Counted from the stretch's first letter, positions 1 to 8,533 are shown. The stretch: DNA of 34,467 nucleotides from Patescibacteria group bacterium (GCA_028710985.1 JAQTTB010000001.1:423397-457863); one strand, 5' to 3'. Translations and numbers: made by a program. The notes: generated by a model from the letters alone, not told the origin.

Positions 1-30
1 TATTTTATCATAATAACCGCTCGTCTTCAA

Positions 31-62
31 TAAAAAGACGCCCATATCTATGGGCGTCTTTT
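31..62 (-). terminator. rnpB intrinsic terminator
   Basis: A near-perfect 14-bp inverted repeat (arms at 33-46 and 49-62, core GACGCCCATA) is flanked by an A-run on the left and a T-run on the right, so it can terminate in both directions. It lies immediately after the 3' end of the RNase P RNA on the minus strand. Confidence 0.85.
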
Positions 63-63
63 A

Positions 64-441
64 TGTCCCGGCGAGCCTGTAAGCCGAATTTAGTTTTTCA
101 GATGACCATCTCTCTGGGCCAGATATTGCTATCGGGCTCTTGCGCGCTACCAAATTTGCGCTTGCACCAGGCAGGGTTTGCACAGATCCCGGTTCACACC
201 GGGAAACGCGTGAGCTCTTACCTCACGATTTCACCCTTACCCCGACCGAAGCGTCGGGGCGGTATACTTTCTGTTGTACTTTCCCTGGAATTCGCCGAAG
301 TAACAAAAGTCTCGAGAACTTCTAGCTGCCTCAACTCTTCCGGTTGGCGTTACCAACTGCCCTTGGCCCTGCTTGCGCAGGGGGTGTTCGGACTTTCCTC
401 TCCGACGGAATGTCGGAGCGGTCATCCAGCTTGCTGGGACA
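64..441 (-). ncRNA. rnpB: RNase P RNA, bacterial type A
   Basis: This is the catalytic RNA of RNase P, which removes 5' leaders from pre-tRNAs. On the minus strand it carries the conserved block GAGGAAAGTCC (near 400-390), the run AGTATACCGCC, the run GGTAAGGGTGAAA, and a 3' end with TTCGGCTTACAGG, all in the order seen in E. coli-type RNase P RNA. The 5' TGTCCC (441-436) pairs with the 3' GGGACA (69-64) to make stem P1, which fixes both ends at about 378 nt. P1 begins where the upstream promoter should start transcription. Reading frames over this interval are not genes. Confidence 0.95.
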
Positions 442-446
442 GGGGG

Positions 447-475
447 AGTATACCATGTTTTAGGCGCCAAGTCAA
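447..475 (-). promoter_or_regulatory. rnpB promoter
   Basis: On the minus strand, TTGACT (475-470), a 17-bp spacer and TATACT (452-447) match the sigma70-type consensus closely. The predicted start near 441 coincides with the first base of RNase P stem P1. Confidence 0.9.
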
Positions 476-500
476 GGCTCTGTCCATTGGGTATTTTTTA

Positions 501-509
501 TGCTAAAAT
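501..509 (+). promoter_or_regulatory. Extended -10 promoter for the FecR-domain gene
   Basis: TGCTAAAAT is an extended -10 (TGn plus TAAAAT). No good -35 is seen at the usual distance. The -10 ends 9 bp before the ATG at 519, so transcription would start about 3 nt before the start codon, giving an almost leaderless mRNA. It diverges from the rnpB promoter. Confidence 0.6.
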
Positions 510-518
510 AGCCTTATT

Positions 519-2600
519 ATGAAAAAACTTATAATTATCGCAATTATTCTTTTTATCGCGGCCGCGGCTTTTGCGGTCTGGGGAGTTCGGGCGGTCACCG
601 CCACGCCGGAAATGGGAACTCCGGAAGTGATTCTGGAAATCGATCAGGGCGGGGTTGAAATCTGGCCGGCGTCCGGCGGCACCTGGCGGCGCGCCAAAGA
701 CGGCGAAAAGCTCTCGGCCGGGGACCGCGTCCGCACGCTTGATAAATCCGCGGCGAGTATTATTTTTTACGACTCGTCAATCATGCGCCTTGACGCCAAT
801 ACCGAGATCACCATAAGCGCGTTGGATGTAAATCAGGAAAACTTTCTTGAACAAAACATTGGAATTGAAGTCGTTGCCGGACGCGTGTGGTCAAGAATTC
901 TGAATCTCCTGGATCTTGATTCAAAATACGAAGTCAAAACATCGTCCGTCGTTGCCACGGTGCGCGGTACCGCCTTTGCGGTCGCGGTTGACGAGGACGG
1001 TGAAACCCAGATTGATGTAACCGAAAGCCTGGTTGATGTCACGATGTACGGTATCTCGAGCACGACCCGCGAAATCATCAAGGACAAGCCGCGCCGTCTC
1101 AAGCTTGAGGCTGGCAGCTTGATTAAGTTTGACAAAGCGGCGGACGTATTCCAGACTGAGCCCTCAATGATCCCGGACGAACTCATGAAGAGCGACTGGT
1201 TTCTTAAGAATCTTACCGACGACAACGATTTTGCCGAACGCGTCTGGGGATTGCGGCGCGATAAACTCCGAAAATATATCAAGGCGCTTCCGGATTCTCC
1301 GGTCTTTGTTTTGCAGCGCCTTGCCGAGCGGACCGGTCTGGCGCTTACAAACAATCCGGACAAGCGTGCCGCCCTGGAAAAACTCTTCATGTCGCGCCGT
1401 CTCGCCGAAGTCGCCGAACTCGCGCATCAGGATAAGGTCGGACTCGCAAGTCAGGAATTGATCAATTTTGAAAACCTAATTAAAAATGATGGCGAGCGGA
1501 ACCGCGCCAAGCTTGGCATGATCCTTCCCAACCTTCTGTATTTCAATCAGGGATTCTGGGCCGATGTTTTGCCCGTGGACCGCTCATACCGGTTGAAGCA
1601 AAAAATGGAAGAACTCGGCTTGTCGCGTGACATCATTCCCGAAAAGGTACTTTATTGGAAGCTCATCACCATTGAAGGCCGCCTTTCCGAAGCGCAGAGA
1701 TTGATGCAGTTTAATGAAAAGGAAACAATTTCCAATGTTCTGGAAGTGGCAAAATTGGGTCTGGAAAACCTTGAGACCGAAGTCGGCGCCATACCCGATT
1801 CCGAGAGAAAGCAGATTCTGACCGATAAAATTGAATATGACCTCAAAAAATTTGGCATCCTCCAGGAAGAAGTCAAGCTTTTGGAGTCCGTGGCTCCGGA
1901 TCTTGAAAGCAACCTTCAACTAGAGCTCCGGGAGGATAATCTCGCAAGCGACGAACTCACGCCGGTGGCTGAACCGGAAACCACTATTCCGCCGGTCGTG
2001 GTCCAACCCCCAGCAACCGAGGAACCGGCCTCCACCAAAGTATTGAGTTCGCTCACCGTTTCCGCTCTGCCGAATCCGATTTATACCGAGGGAGCCACCG
2101 ATCTTCTCGCTAGCGCGAGTTATGTCGATGGTACGAGCGAGGATGTCGCTGCGGTTGCCACCTGGACAATGTATGGCGCGATCGGCACAATTACAAACGG
2201 TACATTCATCGCTGGGAGTACGGCCGGTTCGGCGCGCCTTGAAGCGAGCTTCACCTCCGGCGGGGTCACGAAAACCGCGAGCTTCACCATGACCGTCAAA
2301 ACTCCGCCGCCCGCCGAGGTCACGCTCTCGCGCATTGAACTTACCGCGAGTAGCTACTCCATATATAATTACGAAACCGCGAATTTGTATGTCAGGGCCT
2401 ATTATTCCGACGGCTCGGATAAAGATGTTACCGGCCTTGTGAGCTGCGTCAACTCAAATCCGAGCGTCGGCTACATTTCCGGAAGCGTTTTTCACGCCAA
2501 TCCGAGTTCCGGAAGCGCGGTTATCACTGCGTCGTACACCGAGGCCGGCGTTACGAAGAGCGACGCCAAAACAATTGAAGTTTCCTATAATTTAAGATAA
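519..2600 (+). CDS. Secreted or anchored FecR-domain protein with Ig-like C-terminus
   Basis: The 693-residue protein starts with an uncleaved signal or anchor helix (residues 3-22). A FecR-type domain follows at about 37-180, with the hallmark run of hydrophobic strands and the segment VVATVRGTAFAV. The middle (about 255-470) is helical and begins with a segment resembling DUF5667 of Patescibacteria (PDSPVFVLQRLAERTG). A Thr/Pro/Glu-rich linker at about 490-520 leads to two Ig-like repeats of the BIG type (about 525-605 and 615-690), typical of surface proteins. FecR domains often sit outside the membrane and sense or bind ligand. The gene abuts the downstream CHASE2 cyclase with no gap, so the pair is probably co-transcribed. 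There is no Shine-Dalgarno; the start is set by the -10 placement and the signal sequence. The ligand is unknown. Confidence 0.85.
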   Translation: MKKLIIIAIILFIAAAAFAVWGVRAVTATPEMGTPEVILEIDQGGVEIWPASGGTWRRAKDGEKLSAGDRVRTLDKSAASIIFYDSSIMRLDANTEITISALDVNQENFLEQNIGIEVVAGRVWSRILNLLDLDSKYEVKTSSVVATVRGTAFAVAVDEDGETQIDVTESLVDVTMYGISSTTREIIKDKPRRLKLEAGSLIKFDKAADVFQTEPSMIPDELMKSDWFLKNLTDDNDFAERVWGLRRDKLRKYIKALPDSPVFVLQRLAERTGLALTNNPDKRAALEKLFMSRRLAEVAELAHQDKVGLASQELINFENLIKNDGERNRAKLGMILPNLLYFNQGFWADVLPVDRSYRLKQKMEELGLSRDIIPEKVLYWKLITIEGRLSEAQRLMQFNEKETISNVLEVAKLGLENLETEVGAIPDSERKQILTDKIEYDLKKFGILQEEVKLLESVAPDLESNLQLELREDNLASDELTPVAEPETTIPPVVVQPPATEEPASTKVLSSLTVSALPNPIYTEGATDLLASASYVDGTSEDVAAVATWTMYGAIGTITNGTFIAGSTAGSARLEASFTSGGVTKTASFTMTVKTPPPAEVTLSRIELTASSYSIYNYETANLYVRAYYSDGSDKDVTGLVSCVNSNPSVGYISGSVFHANPSSGSAVITASYTEAGVTKSDAKTIEVSYNLR

Positions 2601-4580
2601 ATGTTTAACGTCGGAATGGACAAAAAATCCCGGCTCGCATTTACGAGCCTCGGTATAGCGGGGTTAGCGGCTTTGCTGCTCTCCCTGCTTTTTTGGACTG
2701 GCGCCCTGGGGAGTCTAGAGTCACGGTTTGAAGATAAACTTTTTCTTGAAGGAGAAATCCGTTCGGATATTTTAATTGTCGCGATTGATGACCAGAGTCT
2801 GCAGGCAATCGGACGCTGGCCCTGGGACCGCTCGGTTGTTGCTGGGTTGGTGGAGCGGATCGCCACCGGCCGGCCGCGCGTTCTGGGTATTGATATCAAT
2901 TTTTCCGAGCCCACGAATCAAGATCAGGTATTAGCGGCGGCTCTGGTGCAGGATTTCCCCGTCGTATTGCCGGTCGAGGGGGTGCTTGAAATACCCGAAG
3001 CCGGCGCGCGCCAGGCCATCACCGTCACGAAGCTGTTGGCGCCGGTAAGTGAAATTGCATCGTCCGCCGAGCTCGGCCTCACTAACACGCCGCCGGATTC
3101 CGACGGCATCGTCCGCCGCCTGCCGGTTAAGGTCGTTGATGCGGACGGTAATTTTATAAAATCATTCGGCGCCCGGATCGCCGAACTCGCGAGCGCCGAG
3201 CGCGGCGTTGTGAGGATTGACGAACATAACCAGGCAATTGTTAATTTTTCCGGCGGACCAGGTTTGTTCGCGTCAGTTTCGGCTGGAGAAGTTTTGAAAA
3301 AAGAGTTTGATTCAAAAATTTTTGAAAATAAAATTGTTCTTATCGGCGCGACGGCGCCGGATTTGCATGATACGTGGCTCACTCCGACCGCCAAATCCGA
3401 GCCCATGCCCGGAATCGAAGTACACGCGAGTTTTATCCAGACAATTATTGATAAGAATTTTCTGGCGGCCGCATCGCCGTTTCTCACAGTCGTAATAATT
3501 TTCGCGCTCGCTCTGCTTCTCGCGCTTTCGTCAATTTTCGCGAGATTGCGCTGGCACATCTTGCTTACGCTGGCGGGCGGAATTTTTTATATCGTCGCCG
3601 CGGTGATTTGTTTCGATCTCGGCACGATTCTCAACATAATTTATCCGTTCGCCGCGCTCATCGCCGTCTTTACCACGCTCTCAATTTACCGCTACCTTCA
3701 TGAAGAGCGCGAAAAACGGGAAGTGCGCCGCGCGTTCGGCTATTATCTTTCGCCGCATGTCATTGAAGAGGTTTTAAAAGACCCGAAAAAACTTTCCCTG
3801 GGCGGTGAAAAAAAAGAGCTCACCGTGCTTTTTTCCGACATTCGCGGCTTTACCGCGCTGTCCGAGGGCTTGAGCCCGGAAGAACTGACGCGCCTCATGA
3901 ATAAATACTTGTCCGAGATGACCCGGCTCGTCCTCTCTAGCGACGGCGTGCTTGATAAATATATCGGCGACGCGCTCATGGCTTTTTGGGGAGCGCCGCT
4001 TCCCGAACCGCGCCACGCGGAACGCGCCTGCCGCACCGCTCTTCTTATGATAAAAAAACTTGACGATCTGAACCGTTCCGCCGCCTGGCCCGGCGGCCGC
4101 GAAATCGCGATCGGCATCGGCATCAACACCGGCGGCATGGTCGTTGGCAACATGGGTTCAGCCGAGCGGTTCGATTACACCGTGCTTGGCGACGCGGTCA
4201 ACCTCGGCTCGCGCTCCGAGGGCCTGAATAAAGAGTACGGCACGCGCATTATCATCACCGAATTTACCAAAGCCGCATTATCCGAAGGATTTTTCACGCG
4301 CGAGATTGATCGGGTGGCGGTTAAGGGAAAAAAAGAAGGCGTAAAAATTTTTGAGCTTGTCGGTTTTACCGGCGATCTCCCGGCCGCGCAAAAACAATCG
4401 GCCGCGGAATATGAAAAAGCCCTCGGCCTGTATCGGAATAAAAAATGGGATGAGGCGATCGGCCTGCTCGGCGCGCTCGATGACCCGGCTTCAAAAAATC
4501 TTGCCGCGCGCTGCGGACAATTTAAAAAATTCCCGCCCCCCGATGATTGGGACGGGACGTGGATAATGGAAACGAAATAA
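2601..4580 (+). CDS. CHASE2-domain class III adenylate/guanylate cyclase
   Basis: This 659-residue membrane protein should make cyclic nucleotide in response to an extracellular signal. An N-terminal membrane helix (about 12-33) precedes an extracytoplasmic CHASE2 domain (about 38-285), then three membrane helices (about 293-365) and a cytoplasmic class III cyclase domain (about 403-585). The metal-binding Asp413 (FSDIRGFT) and Asp457 (GDALMAFWG), the base-selecting Lys453 and Thr527, and Asn534 and Arg538 are all present, so it looks active and the Lys/Thr pair fits ATP. A short TPR-like tail covers about 600-635. The first ATG abuts the stop codon of the FecR gene; Met6 (2616) is an alternative start. 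Neither has a Shine-Dalgarno. The adjacent FecR protein is the likely sensory partner. Confidence 0.93.
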   Translation: MFNVGMDKKSRLAFTSLGIAGLAALLLSLLFWTGALGSLESRFEDKLFLEGEIRSDILIVAIDDQSLQAIGRWPWDRSVVAGLVERIATGRPRVLGIDINFSEPTNQDQVLAAALVQDFPVVLPVEGVLEIPEAGARQAITVTKLLAPVSEIASSAELGLTNTPPDSDGIVRRLPVKVVDADGNFIKSFGARIAELASAERGVVRIDEHNQAIVNFSGGPGLFASVSAGEVLKKEFDSKIFENKIVLIGATAPDLHDTWLTPTAKSEPMPGIEVHASFIQTIIDKNFLAAASPFLTVVIIFALALLLALSSIFARLRWHILLTLAGGIFYIVAAVICFDLGTILNIIYPFAALIAVFTTLSIYRYLHEEREKREVRRAFGYYLSPHVIEEVLKDPKKLSLGGEKKELTVLFSDIRGFTALSEGLSPEELTRLMNKYLSEMTRLVLSSDGVLDKYIGDALMAFWGAPLPEPRHAERACRTALLMIKKLDDLNRSAAWPGGREIAIGIGINTGGMVVGNMGSAERFDYTVLGDAVNLGSRSEGLNKEYGTRIIITEFTKAALSEGFFTREIDRVAVKGKKEGVKIFELVGFTGDLPAAQKQSAAEYEKALGLYRNKKWDEAIGLLGALDDPASKNLAARCGQFKKFPPPDDWDGTWIMETK

Positions 4581-4617
4581 AGTAGGGGTCGCATATATGC
4601 GACCCCTACTTTATTTT
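4579..4617. terminator. Bidirectional terminator between cyclase gene and trpS
   Basis: A long perfect inverted repeat (AGTAGGGGTCGCAT and its complement) is flanked by an A-rich left side and a T-rich right side. It lies between two convergent genes and can serve both. Confidence 0.85.
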
Positions 4618-5551
4618 AAATTTTCGCCAATCCGATCTTTTTTCGCACGTCGGCAATTGTTTTTTGCGCAACCGGCCGGACGAGCGCCGCGTTCGTCCGC
4701 AATGTTTCAATGATTTCCGAATCCGGAATCATTTTTCGTTTGGCCCGGGCCGTGGCGAAATATCGGAGAAACAGGTCCGCGAGTTTTTCTTTGCTCTTGG
4801 CGTTGTTTTTTTCGTCGAATTTTTCTTTCGCGCCGGATAATATTTCGGTCATGAGTTTGAGATTCGCGATTCCTTCCGGTGTGGTTACGGCTTTGGCAAT
4901 TTTTGCGCGGATGTTCGCCTCGTCTTCAAAAATATACAAACAATGTTTGTCGCCCAGGCTTTTGCTCATTTTTTTCGCCGGATCCTGCAGGCTCTTGAGG
5001 CGCGGAATCTTCGTAAGATAGGCTTCGGTTTCCGGAAAAGTCTTGCCGAAAAGTTTGTCAAATTTTTTCGCGATGACGCGCGTGAGTTCCACGTGCTGGA
5101 TCTGGTCTTCGCCGACCGGCACAAGCTCGCCGCCGTAAATCAGGATATCCGCGGCCTGGAGAACCGGATAGGTAAAAAGTCCGGCATTAATATTTTCTTT
5201 GTGCTGGCTCGCCTTATCCTTGAACTGGGTCATGCGCTCAAGCTCGGCAATCGGCGTGATGGAATTGAAAATCCAGGCAAGCTCGGTCACTTCGGGAATC
5301 TGCGACTGCGCGAAAAGTTTTGATTTGGTGATGCCGAGCGCCACGAGATCCTTGGCCGTTTCAAGCGTCTGGCGTTCTTTTTCCGCCTGATCGTAGGGGA
5401 TGGTGATGGAATGGTAGTCGGCGATAAAAAAGAAACAGTCAAATTTTTCCTGAAGCTCAAGCCAGTTTTTAATCGCGCCTAGGTAATTCCCGAGATGCAG
5501 CGCGCCGGTCGGCTGAATGCCGGAAACGATTATTTTTTTATGATTAGTCAT
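4616..5551 (-). CDS. trpS: Tryptophan--tRNA ligase
   Basis: This class I synthetase charges tRNA-Trp. The HIGH-like motif appears as PTGALHLGNYLGA (residues 14-26) and the KMSKS loop at 194-198 (KKMSKSLGD). The tryptophan-binding segment with GEDQIQHVELTR (147-158) is also present. At 311 residues it is slightly shorter than typical bacterial TrpRS (about 330). It lies 46 bp downstream of the RNase J gene on the same strand and may share its transcript, although a palindrome separates them. No Shine-Dalgarno precedes the ATG. Confidence 0.97.
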   Translation of the reverse strand: MTNHKKIIVSGIQPTGALHLGNYLGAIKNWLELQEKFDCFFFIADYHSITIPYDQAEKERQTLETAKDLVALGITKSKLFAQSQIPEVTELAWIFNSITPIAELERMTQFKDKASQHKENINAGLFTYPVLQAADILIYGGELVPVGEDQIQHVELTRVIAKKFDKLFGKTFPETEAYLTKIPRLKSLQDPAKKMSKSLGDKHCLYIFEDEANIRAKIAKAVTTPEGIANLKLMTEILSGAKEKFDEKNNAKSKEKLADLFLRYFATARAKRKMIPDSEIIETLRTNAALVRPVAQKTIADVRKKIGLAKI

Positions 5552-5554
5552 AAA

Positions 5555-5603
5555 CTTTTAACTTTAGACCTGCCTGCCGGCAGGCAGGCTTTTGACTTTA
5601 GAC
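5555..5603. repeat. 20-bp perfect palindrome flanked by 15-bp direct repeats
   Basis: The palindrome CCTGCCTGCCGGCAGGCAGG (5569-5588) lies between CTTTTAACTTTAGAC (5555-5569) and CTTTTGACTTTAGAC (5589-5603), which differ at one base. The right copy overlaps the last codons and stop of the RNase J gene. The arrangement resembles a small insertion with a duplicated target, or a folded intergenic hairpin. Confidence 0.8.
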
Positions 5604-7328
5604 TTCGATAATCACCGGCAAAATCATGGGTCGGCGTTCAGTCTTTTTGAAGAGGTACTGTCCGACTTCATTGCGGATTTTATTTTTGATGTAATCATTG
5701 TCCGCCGCGCTCTTGGGATCGCGGTCCTGAACAAGTTTTTTCACCATGTGCCGCGTCTGTTCAATCAATTGTTTATTTTCTTTCATGTAAACAAATCCGC
5801 GGGAGATGATATCCGGATTGCCCAGAAGTTTTCCGGTCTTGGCGTCAACCGTCGCGATAATCACGACCATTCCGTCTTCGGCCAGGACCTGGCGGTCGCG
5901 GAGCACCACCTGCGAAATGTCGCCCACGCCGAGCCCGTCAACGAACACATAGTCGGTCGGCACGCGGGTTTGCGTGAGGTATCCGTTGTCGCGCGTAAAT
6001 TCCATAACCTGGCCGTTGTCGGCAATCAAAATATTTTTCGGGTTCATTCCCACGGACATCGCGACCTTGGCGTTGAGCCGCAGGAGATAATGGTTGCCTT
6101 CAATCGGAATAAAATATTTTGGATTCACCAGCCGGACCATGAGCTTCACGTCGTCGGCCTTGGCGTGGCCGCCGGCGTGCACGTCCATCATCTGGTAATG
6201 GATGATTTCCGCGCCCTTGCGCGCCAGCGTATCCTTAAGGCGCTGGATGGTGCGTTCATTTCCGGGAATCACTGACGACGAAAATACAATCGTGTCGCCC
6301 GGCCGGATGCGGACAAAACGATGCTCGTTATTGGCGATGCGCATCAGGCTCGCGCGCTCTTCGCCCTGGGCGCCGGTGCAGAGAATAATGATTTTTTCCG
6401 GGGGATAGTGGTCAACCTGGCTTACGTCAATGATCGTCCTGGGATTAAATTTTATGTATCCCATTTGCTTGGCGATTTCCACGTTGGTTTTCATGCCGTA
6501 GCCGTCAATCGCGACTTTTTTGTCAAGGCGCTCGGCGCATTCAATCACCTGTTTGATTCTCGCGAGGAGCGAAGCAAAAGTGCCGATAATCAGCCGGCCC
6601 GGAGCCTGCTGGATGATCTGCTCCAGATTGTGGCCGATTTCCATTTCCGATATCTGCGAGCCGAGCTGGGACGCGTTAGTTGAGTCCGAAAGCAAAGCCA
6701 AGACGCCGCGCTGGCCGACGAGGGCGATGTGGCCAAGGTCAATCGGCTGGTTGTCAACCGGCGTAAAGTCAAATTTCCAGTCGCCGGTATGCACAATCGT
6801 GCCGACCGGAGTCGTGATCACTACGCCCATTGAATCCGGGATGTTGTGGTTCACGTGGAAAAATTCAACGCGGAATTTTCCGAGCGTCAGGGTATCCTGC
6901 AGAGTTACATTATGCAGATTGAGTTTGGCGTTCTGGAAATCCTCCTGCCTCTTCTTGATGATGGCGTTCGTAATCGGCATGGCGTAAATCGGGGGATTGC
7001 CGAGGCGCGGAATCAGGTGGGGAATGCCGCCGATGTGGTCATAGTGGCCATGCGTGATAATTACGCCGCGGATATTTCGTTCCTTGCCGCGAAGGTATGT
7101 GATATTCGGAATAATATAATCAATGCCCGGCATGTCTTCTTCCGGAAACTGCAAGCCGAGATCAATCATAATAATGTCATTGCCGTATTCAATCAGCGTG
7201 CAATTGCGGCCGACCTCTTCAAGCCCGCCGAGGGAGATAATTTTAAGCCGGCCGCCGCCGTCGCGTTTGGGCGGCAGGGGCTTTCTCGGCCGGAACCGTT
7301 TAAAGTGTTTTGTTTTTCTTACCTCCAT
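5598..7328 (-). CDS. rnj: Ribonuclease J
   Basis: This is a metallo-beta-lactamase/beta-CASP ribonuclease of the RNase J family, which processes and decays RNA in the cytoplasm with endonuclease and 5'-3' exonuclease activity. The metal-binding motif HGHYDH is at residues 93-98. The beta-CASP domain follows at about 220-370 and the RNase J C-terminal domain reaches residue 576. The length is normal for the family. A basic tail (residues 1-25, rich in Arg, Lys and Pro) precedes the catalytic core. No Shine-Dalgarno lies upstream; the only GGAGG overlaps the start codon itself (ATGGAGG). The region just upstream is a degenerate TAGTTAGTAG tract. It probably leads the transcript that includes trpS. 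Confidence 0.96.
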   Translation of the reverse strand: MEVRKTKHFKRFRPRKPLPPKRDGGGRLKIISLGGLEEVGRNCTLIEYGNDIIMIDLGLQFPEEDMPGIDYIIPNITYLRGKERNIRGVIITHGHYDHIGGIPHLIPRLGNPPIYAMPITNAIIKKRQEDFQNAKLNLHNVTLQDTLTLGKFRVEFFHVNHNIPDSMGVVITTPVGTIVHTGDWKFDFTPVDNQPIDLGHIALVGQRGVLALLSDSTNASQLGSQISEMEIGHNLEQIIQQAPGRLIIGTFASLLARIKQVIECAERLDKKVAIDGYGMKTNVEIAKQMGYIKFNPRTIIDVSQVDHYPPEKIIILCTGAQGEERASLMRIANNEHRFVRIRPGDTIVFSSSVIPGNERTIQRLKDTLARKGAEIIHYQMMDVHAGGHAKADDVKLMVRLVNPKYFIPIEGNHYLLRLNAKVAMSVGMNPKNILIADNGQVMEFTRDNGYLTQTRVPTDYVFVDGLGVGDISQVVLRDRQVLAEDGMVVIIATVDAKTGKLLGNPDIISRGFVYMKENKQLIEQTRHMVKKLVQDRDPKSAADNDYIKNKIRNEVGQYLFKKTERRPMILPVIIEV

Positions 7329-7378
7329 ATGGTTAGTTTGTAGTTAGTAGTGAGTAGTTAGTAGTTAATTTTTATTTT
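7329..7378. repeat. Degenerate TAGTTAGTAG tract upstream of rnj
   Basis: The 50-bp gap between the unknown gene and rnj consists largely of imperfect TAGT/TAG units such as GTAGTTAGTAGTGAGTAGT. No clear promoter or Shine-Dalgarno is visible in it. Confidence 0.5.
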
Positions 7379-7975
7379 TTAGATTTGAGATTTTATATTT
7401 GAGATATTTTGGGTGCCGCGTTCCAGTTTTTTTCGCAAAAGCTCGGCCTCTTCTTCCGAAAATTCTGTCACTGCGATAATTGGATTATTTTTAAATTCAA
7501 TCGGCTTGCCCTCGGCTACGGCCTGGGCGATCGCTGACGCACGGTGTGTTCCTTCAAAAAGAACGAATTTTCCGCTTTCTTTAAAATAAATTCCAATAAA
7601 TTCATTTTGCTCGGGAAAATTATTTTTTATCTGTTGAATTTTTCCATTGGCATTGACCCAGTCCGGGCACATTCTGATGAGATCTTCAAAAGTATGCTTG
7701 TTTTTTTCTTGGAAATTTTTCTGCCAATTCTGCCACGGGCCGATTAAAAATTTCGGCATTACTTCGTTGGGATTTAAAATCTCATAAAGTTTCCAATTGC
7801 GCCCCTCCGCTCCGATAAAGTCCGCCGAAGCCTTGCGCCAGCTCTGCCAGTCAGGATAGCCTTTGACTTCGGTCGCGACTTTTTGCCACTCTTCGCGGCT
7901 GCCCTCGCGTTCATGCCAATGCTGAAATACCTCATCCCAACCGATATCACGAATAAATTTGAAATTTTCCATCAT
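7379..7975 (-). CDS. Unknown protein with a ParB-like motif
   Basis: I do not recognise this 198-residue soluble protein with confidence. The N-terminal half is rich in Trp (WDEVFQHW, DWQSWRK, GPWQNWQKN). A later segment, FVLFEGTHRASAIAQAVAEG (about 137-156), resembles the phosphoryl-binding 'DGHHRxxA' loop of ParB/sulfiredoxin-like folds, so nucleotide handling is possible but unproven. The C-terminus is charged and helical. It lies 1 bp after the stop of the GIY-YIG gene and 50 bp before rnj. No signal peptide or membrane helix is seen. Confidence 0.75.
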   Translation of the reverse strand: MMENFKFIRDIGWDEVFQHWHEREGSREEWQKVATEVKGYPDWQSWRKASADFIGAEGRNWKLYEILNPNEVMPKFLIGPWQNWQKNFQEKNKHTFEDLIRMCPDWVNANGKIQQIKNNFPEQNEFIGIYFKESGKFVLFEGTHRASAIAQAVAEGKPIEFKNNPIIAVTEFSEEEAELLRKKLERGTQNISNIKSQI

Positions 7976-7976
7976 A

Positions 7977-8219
7977 TTATTTTAATCTTTTATTTCTAAA
8001 AGCTATCCCGGATGCTGTTTTTAAATACTTTTCAAAATCCAAGGCTTTCTTTTTGTTATCAAATGCGCAGTAGAAAATTATTTTCCATGGTCCATACTTA
8101 TTTGTATGGACTGATTTTCCATTATTGTGGTCATCCAATCTTTTATGAACATTTTCGGAAAAACCAGTGTAATACCGATTAGAAAATTTTAGACTCTGGA
8201 TGATATAAACGTAGTACAT
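7977..8219 (-). CDS. Small GIY-YIG domain protein (UPF0213-like)
   Basis: The 80-residue protein is a single GIY-YIG domain. It has YYVYIIQS (2-9) followed by YYTGFS (16-21), the two strands that give the family its name, then an Arg (KRLDDH) and a Glu (DFEKYLK) at the expected catalytic spacing. Such single-domain proteins are usually annotated as putative endonucleases of unknown substrate. It lies between tRNA-Leu with its hairpins and the unknown 198-residue gene, 1 bp from the latter. No Shine-Dalgarno. Confidence 0.88.
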   Translation of the reverse strand: MYYVYIIQSLKFSNRYYTGFSENVHKRLDDHNNGKSVHTNKYGPWKIIFYCAFDNKKKALDFEKYLKTASGIAFRNKRLK

Positions 8220-8284
8220 TTATTGTTTTATGGCCGTGCCATTCGTAGCTCGCGCCGTTGATTATTCAACCAAGTTTTTTATTA

Positions 8285-8337
8285 GTCCTCCTTCGCTAAA
8301 GCTACGGAGGACATTCTTCGCTTAGCGAGCGAAGAAT
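8285..8337. repeat. Two hairpins abutting tRNA-Leu
   Basis: Two inverted repeats lie side by side: GTCCTCC/GGAGGAC (8285-8291/8306-8312) and ATTCTTCGCT/AGCGAAGAAT (8313-8322/8328-8337). On the minus strand the second hairpin starts with the final A of the tRNA's CCA. An A-rich stretch after the first stem means they may also end the tRNA transcript. Confidence 0.75.
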
Positions 8338-8422
8338 GGTGGGCAAGAGAGGAGTTGAACCTCCACGGGCTTGCGCCCACTGGCTCCTGAAGCCAGCGCG
8401 TCTACCATTCCGCCACTTGCCC
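8337..8422 (-). tRNA. tRNA-Leu(CAG)
   Basis: On the minus strand the acceptor arms GGGCAAG and CTTGCCC pair, the anticodon stem CTGGC/GCCAG encloses the loop TTCAGGA (anticodon CAG, codon CUG), and a long variable arm (GGGC GCAA GCCC) marks it as a class II leucine tRNA. The T arm is GGAGG-TTCAACT-CCTCT. The discriminator is A and CCA is encoded. Confidence 0.95.
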
Positions 8423-8426
8423 AGAC

Positions 8427-8533
8427 GGGAATCAGGAATTATGAATCATGAATTATGAATCGCTGCTTAAAAAGATCCTTATTCCTGATTCTTGATTCCT
8501 GATTCTCAATCAACTTGGACATCGCTAATTATA
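8427..8533 (-). promoter_or_regulatory. tRNA-Leu leader with GAATCAGGAATC repeats and a possible -10
   Basis: The leader contains several GAATCAGGAAT/ATTCCTGATTC and ATGAATCATGAATTATGAAT units that can pair with each other into a long imperfect hairpin. On the minus strand TATAAT (8533-8528) is a possible -10 with a poor -35, about 100 nt before the tRNA. The rest of this gap up to 8575 shows nothing else. Confidence 0.4.

Noticed and set aside
63-506. Open reading frames over the RNase P RNA region on both strands
   Set aside because: The interval is explained by RNase P RNA with its conserved blocks, matching P1 ends, promoter and terminator; the translations look like no protein.
5592-7343. 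Long frames antisense to rnj (227, 120, 155 and 165 codons)
   Set aside because: They mirror the codon structure of RNase J, which is unambiguous on the minus strand; they have no promoter or family resemblance.
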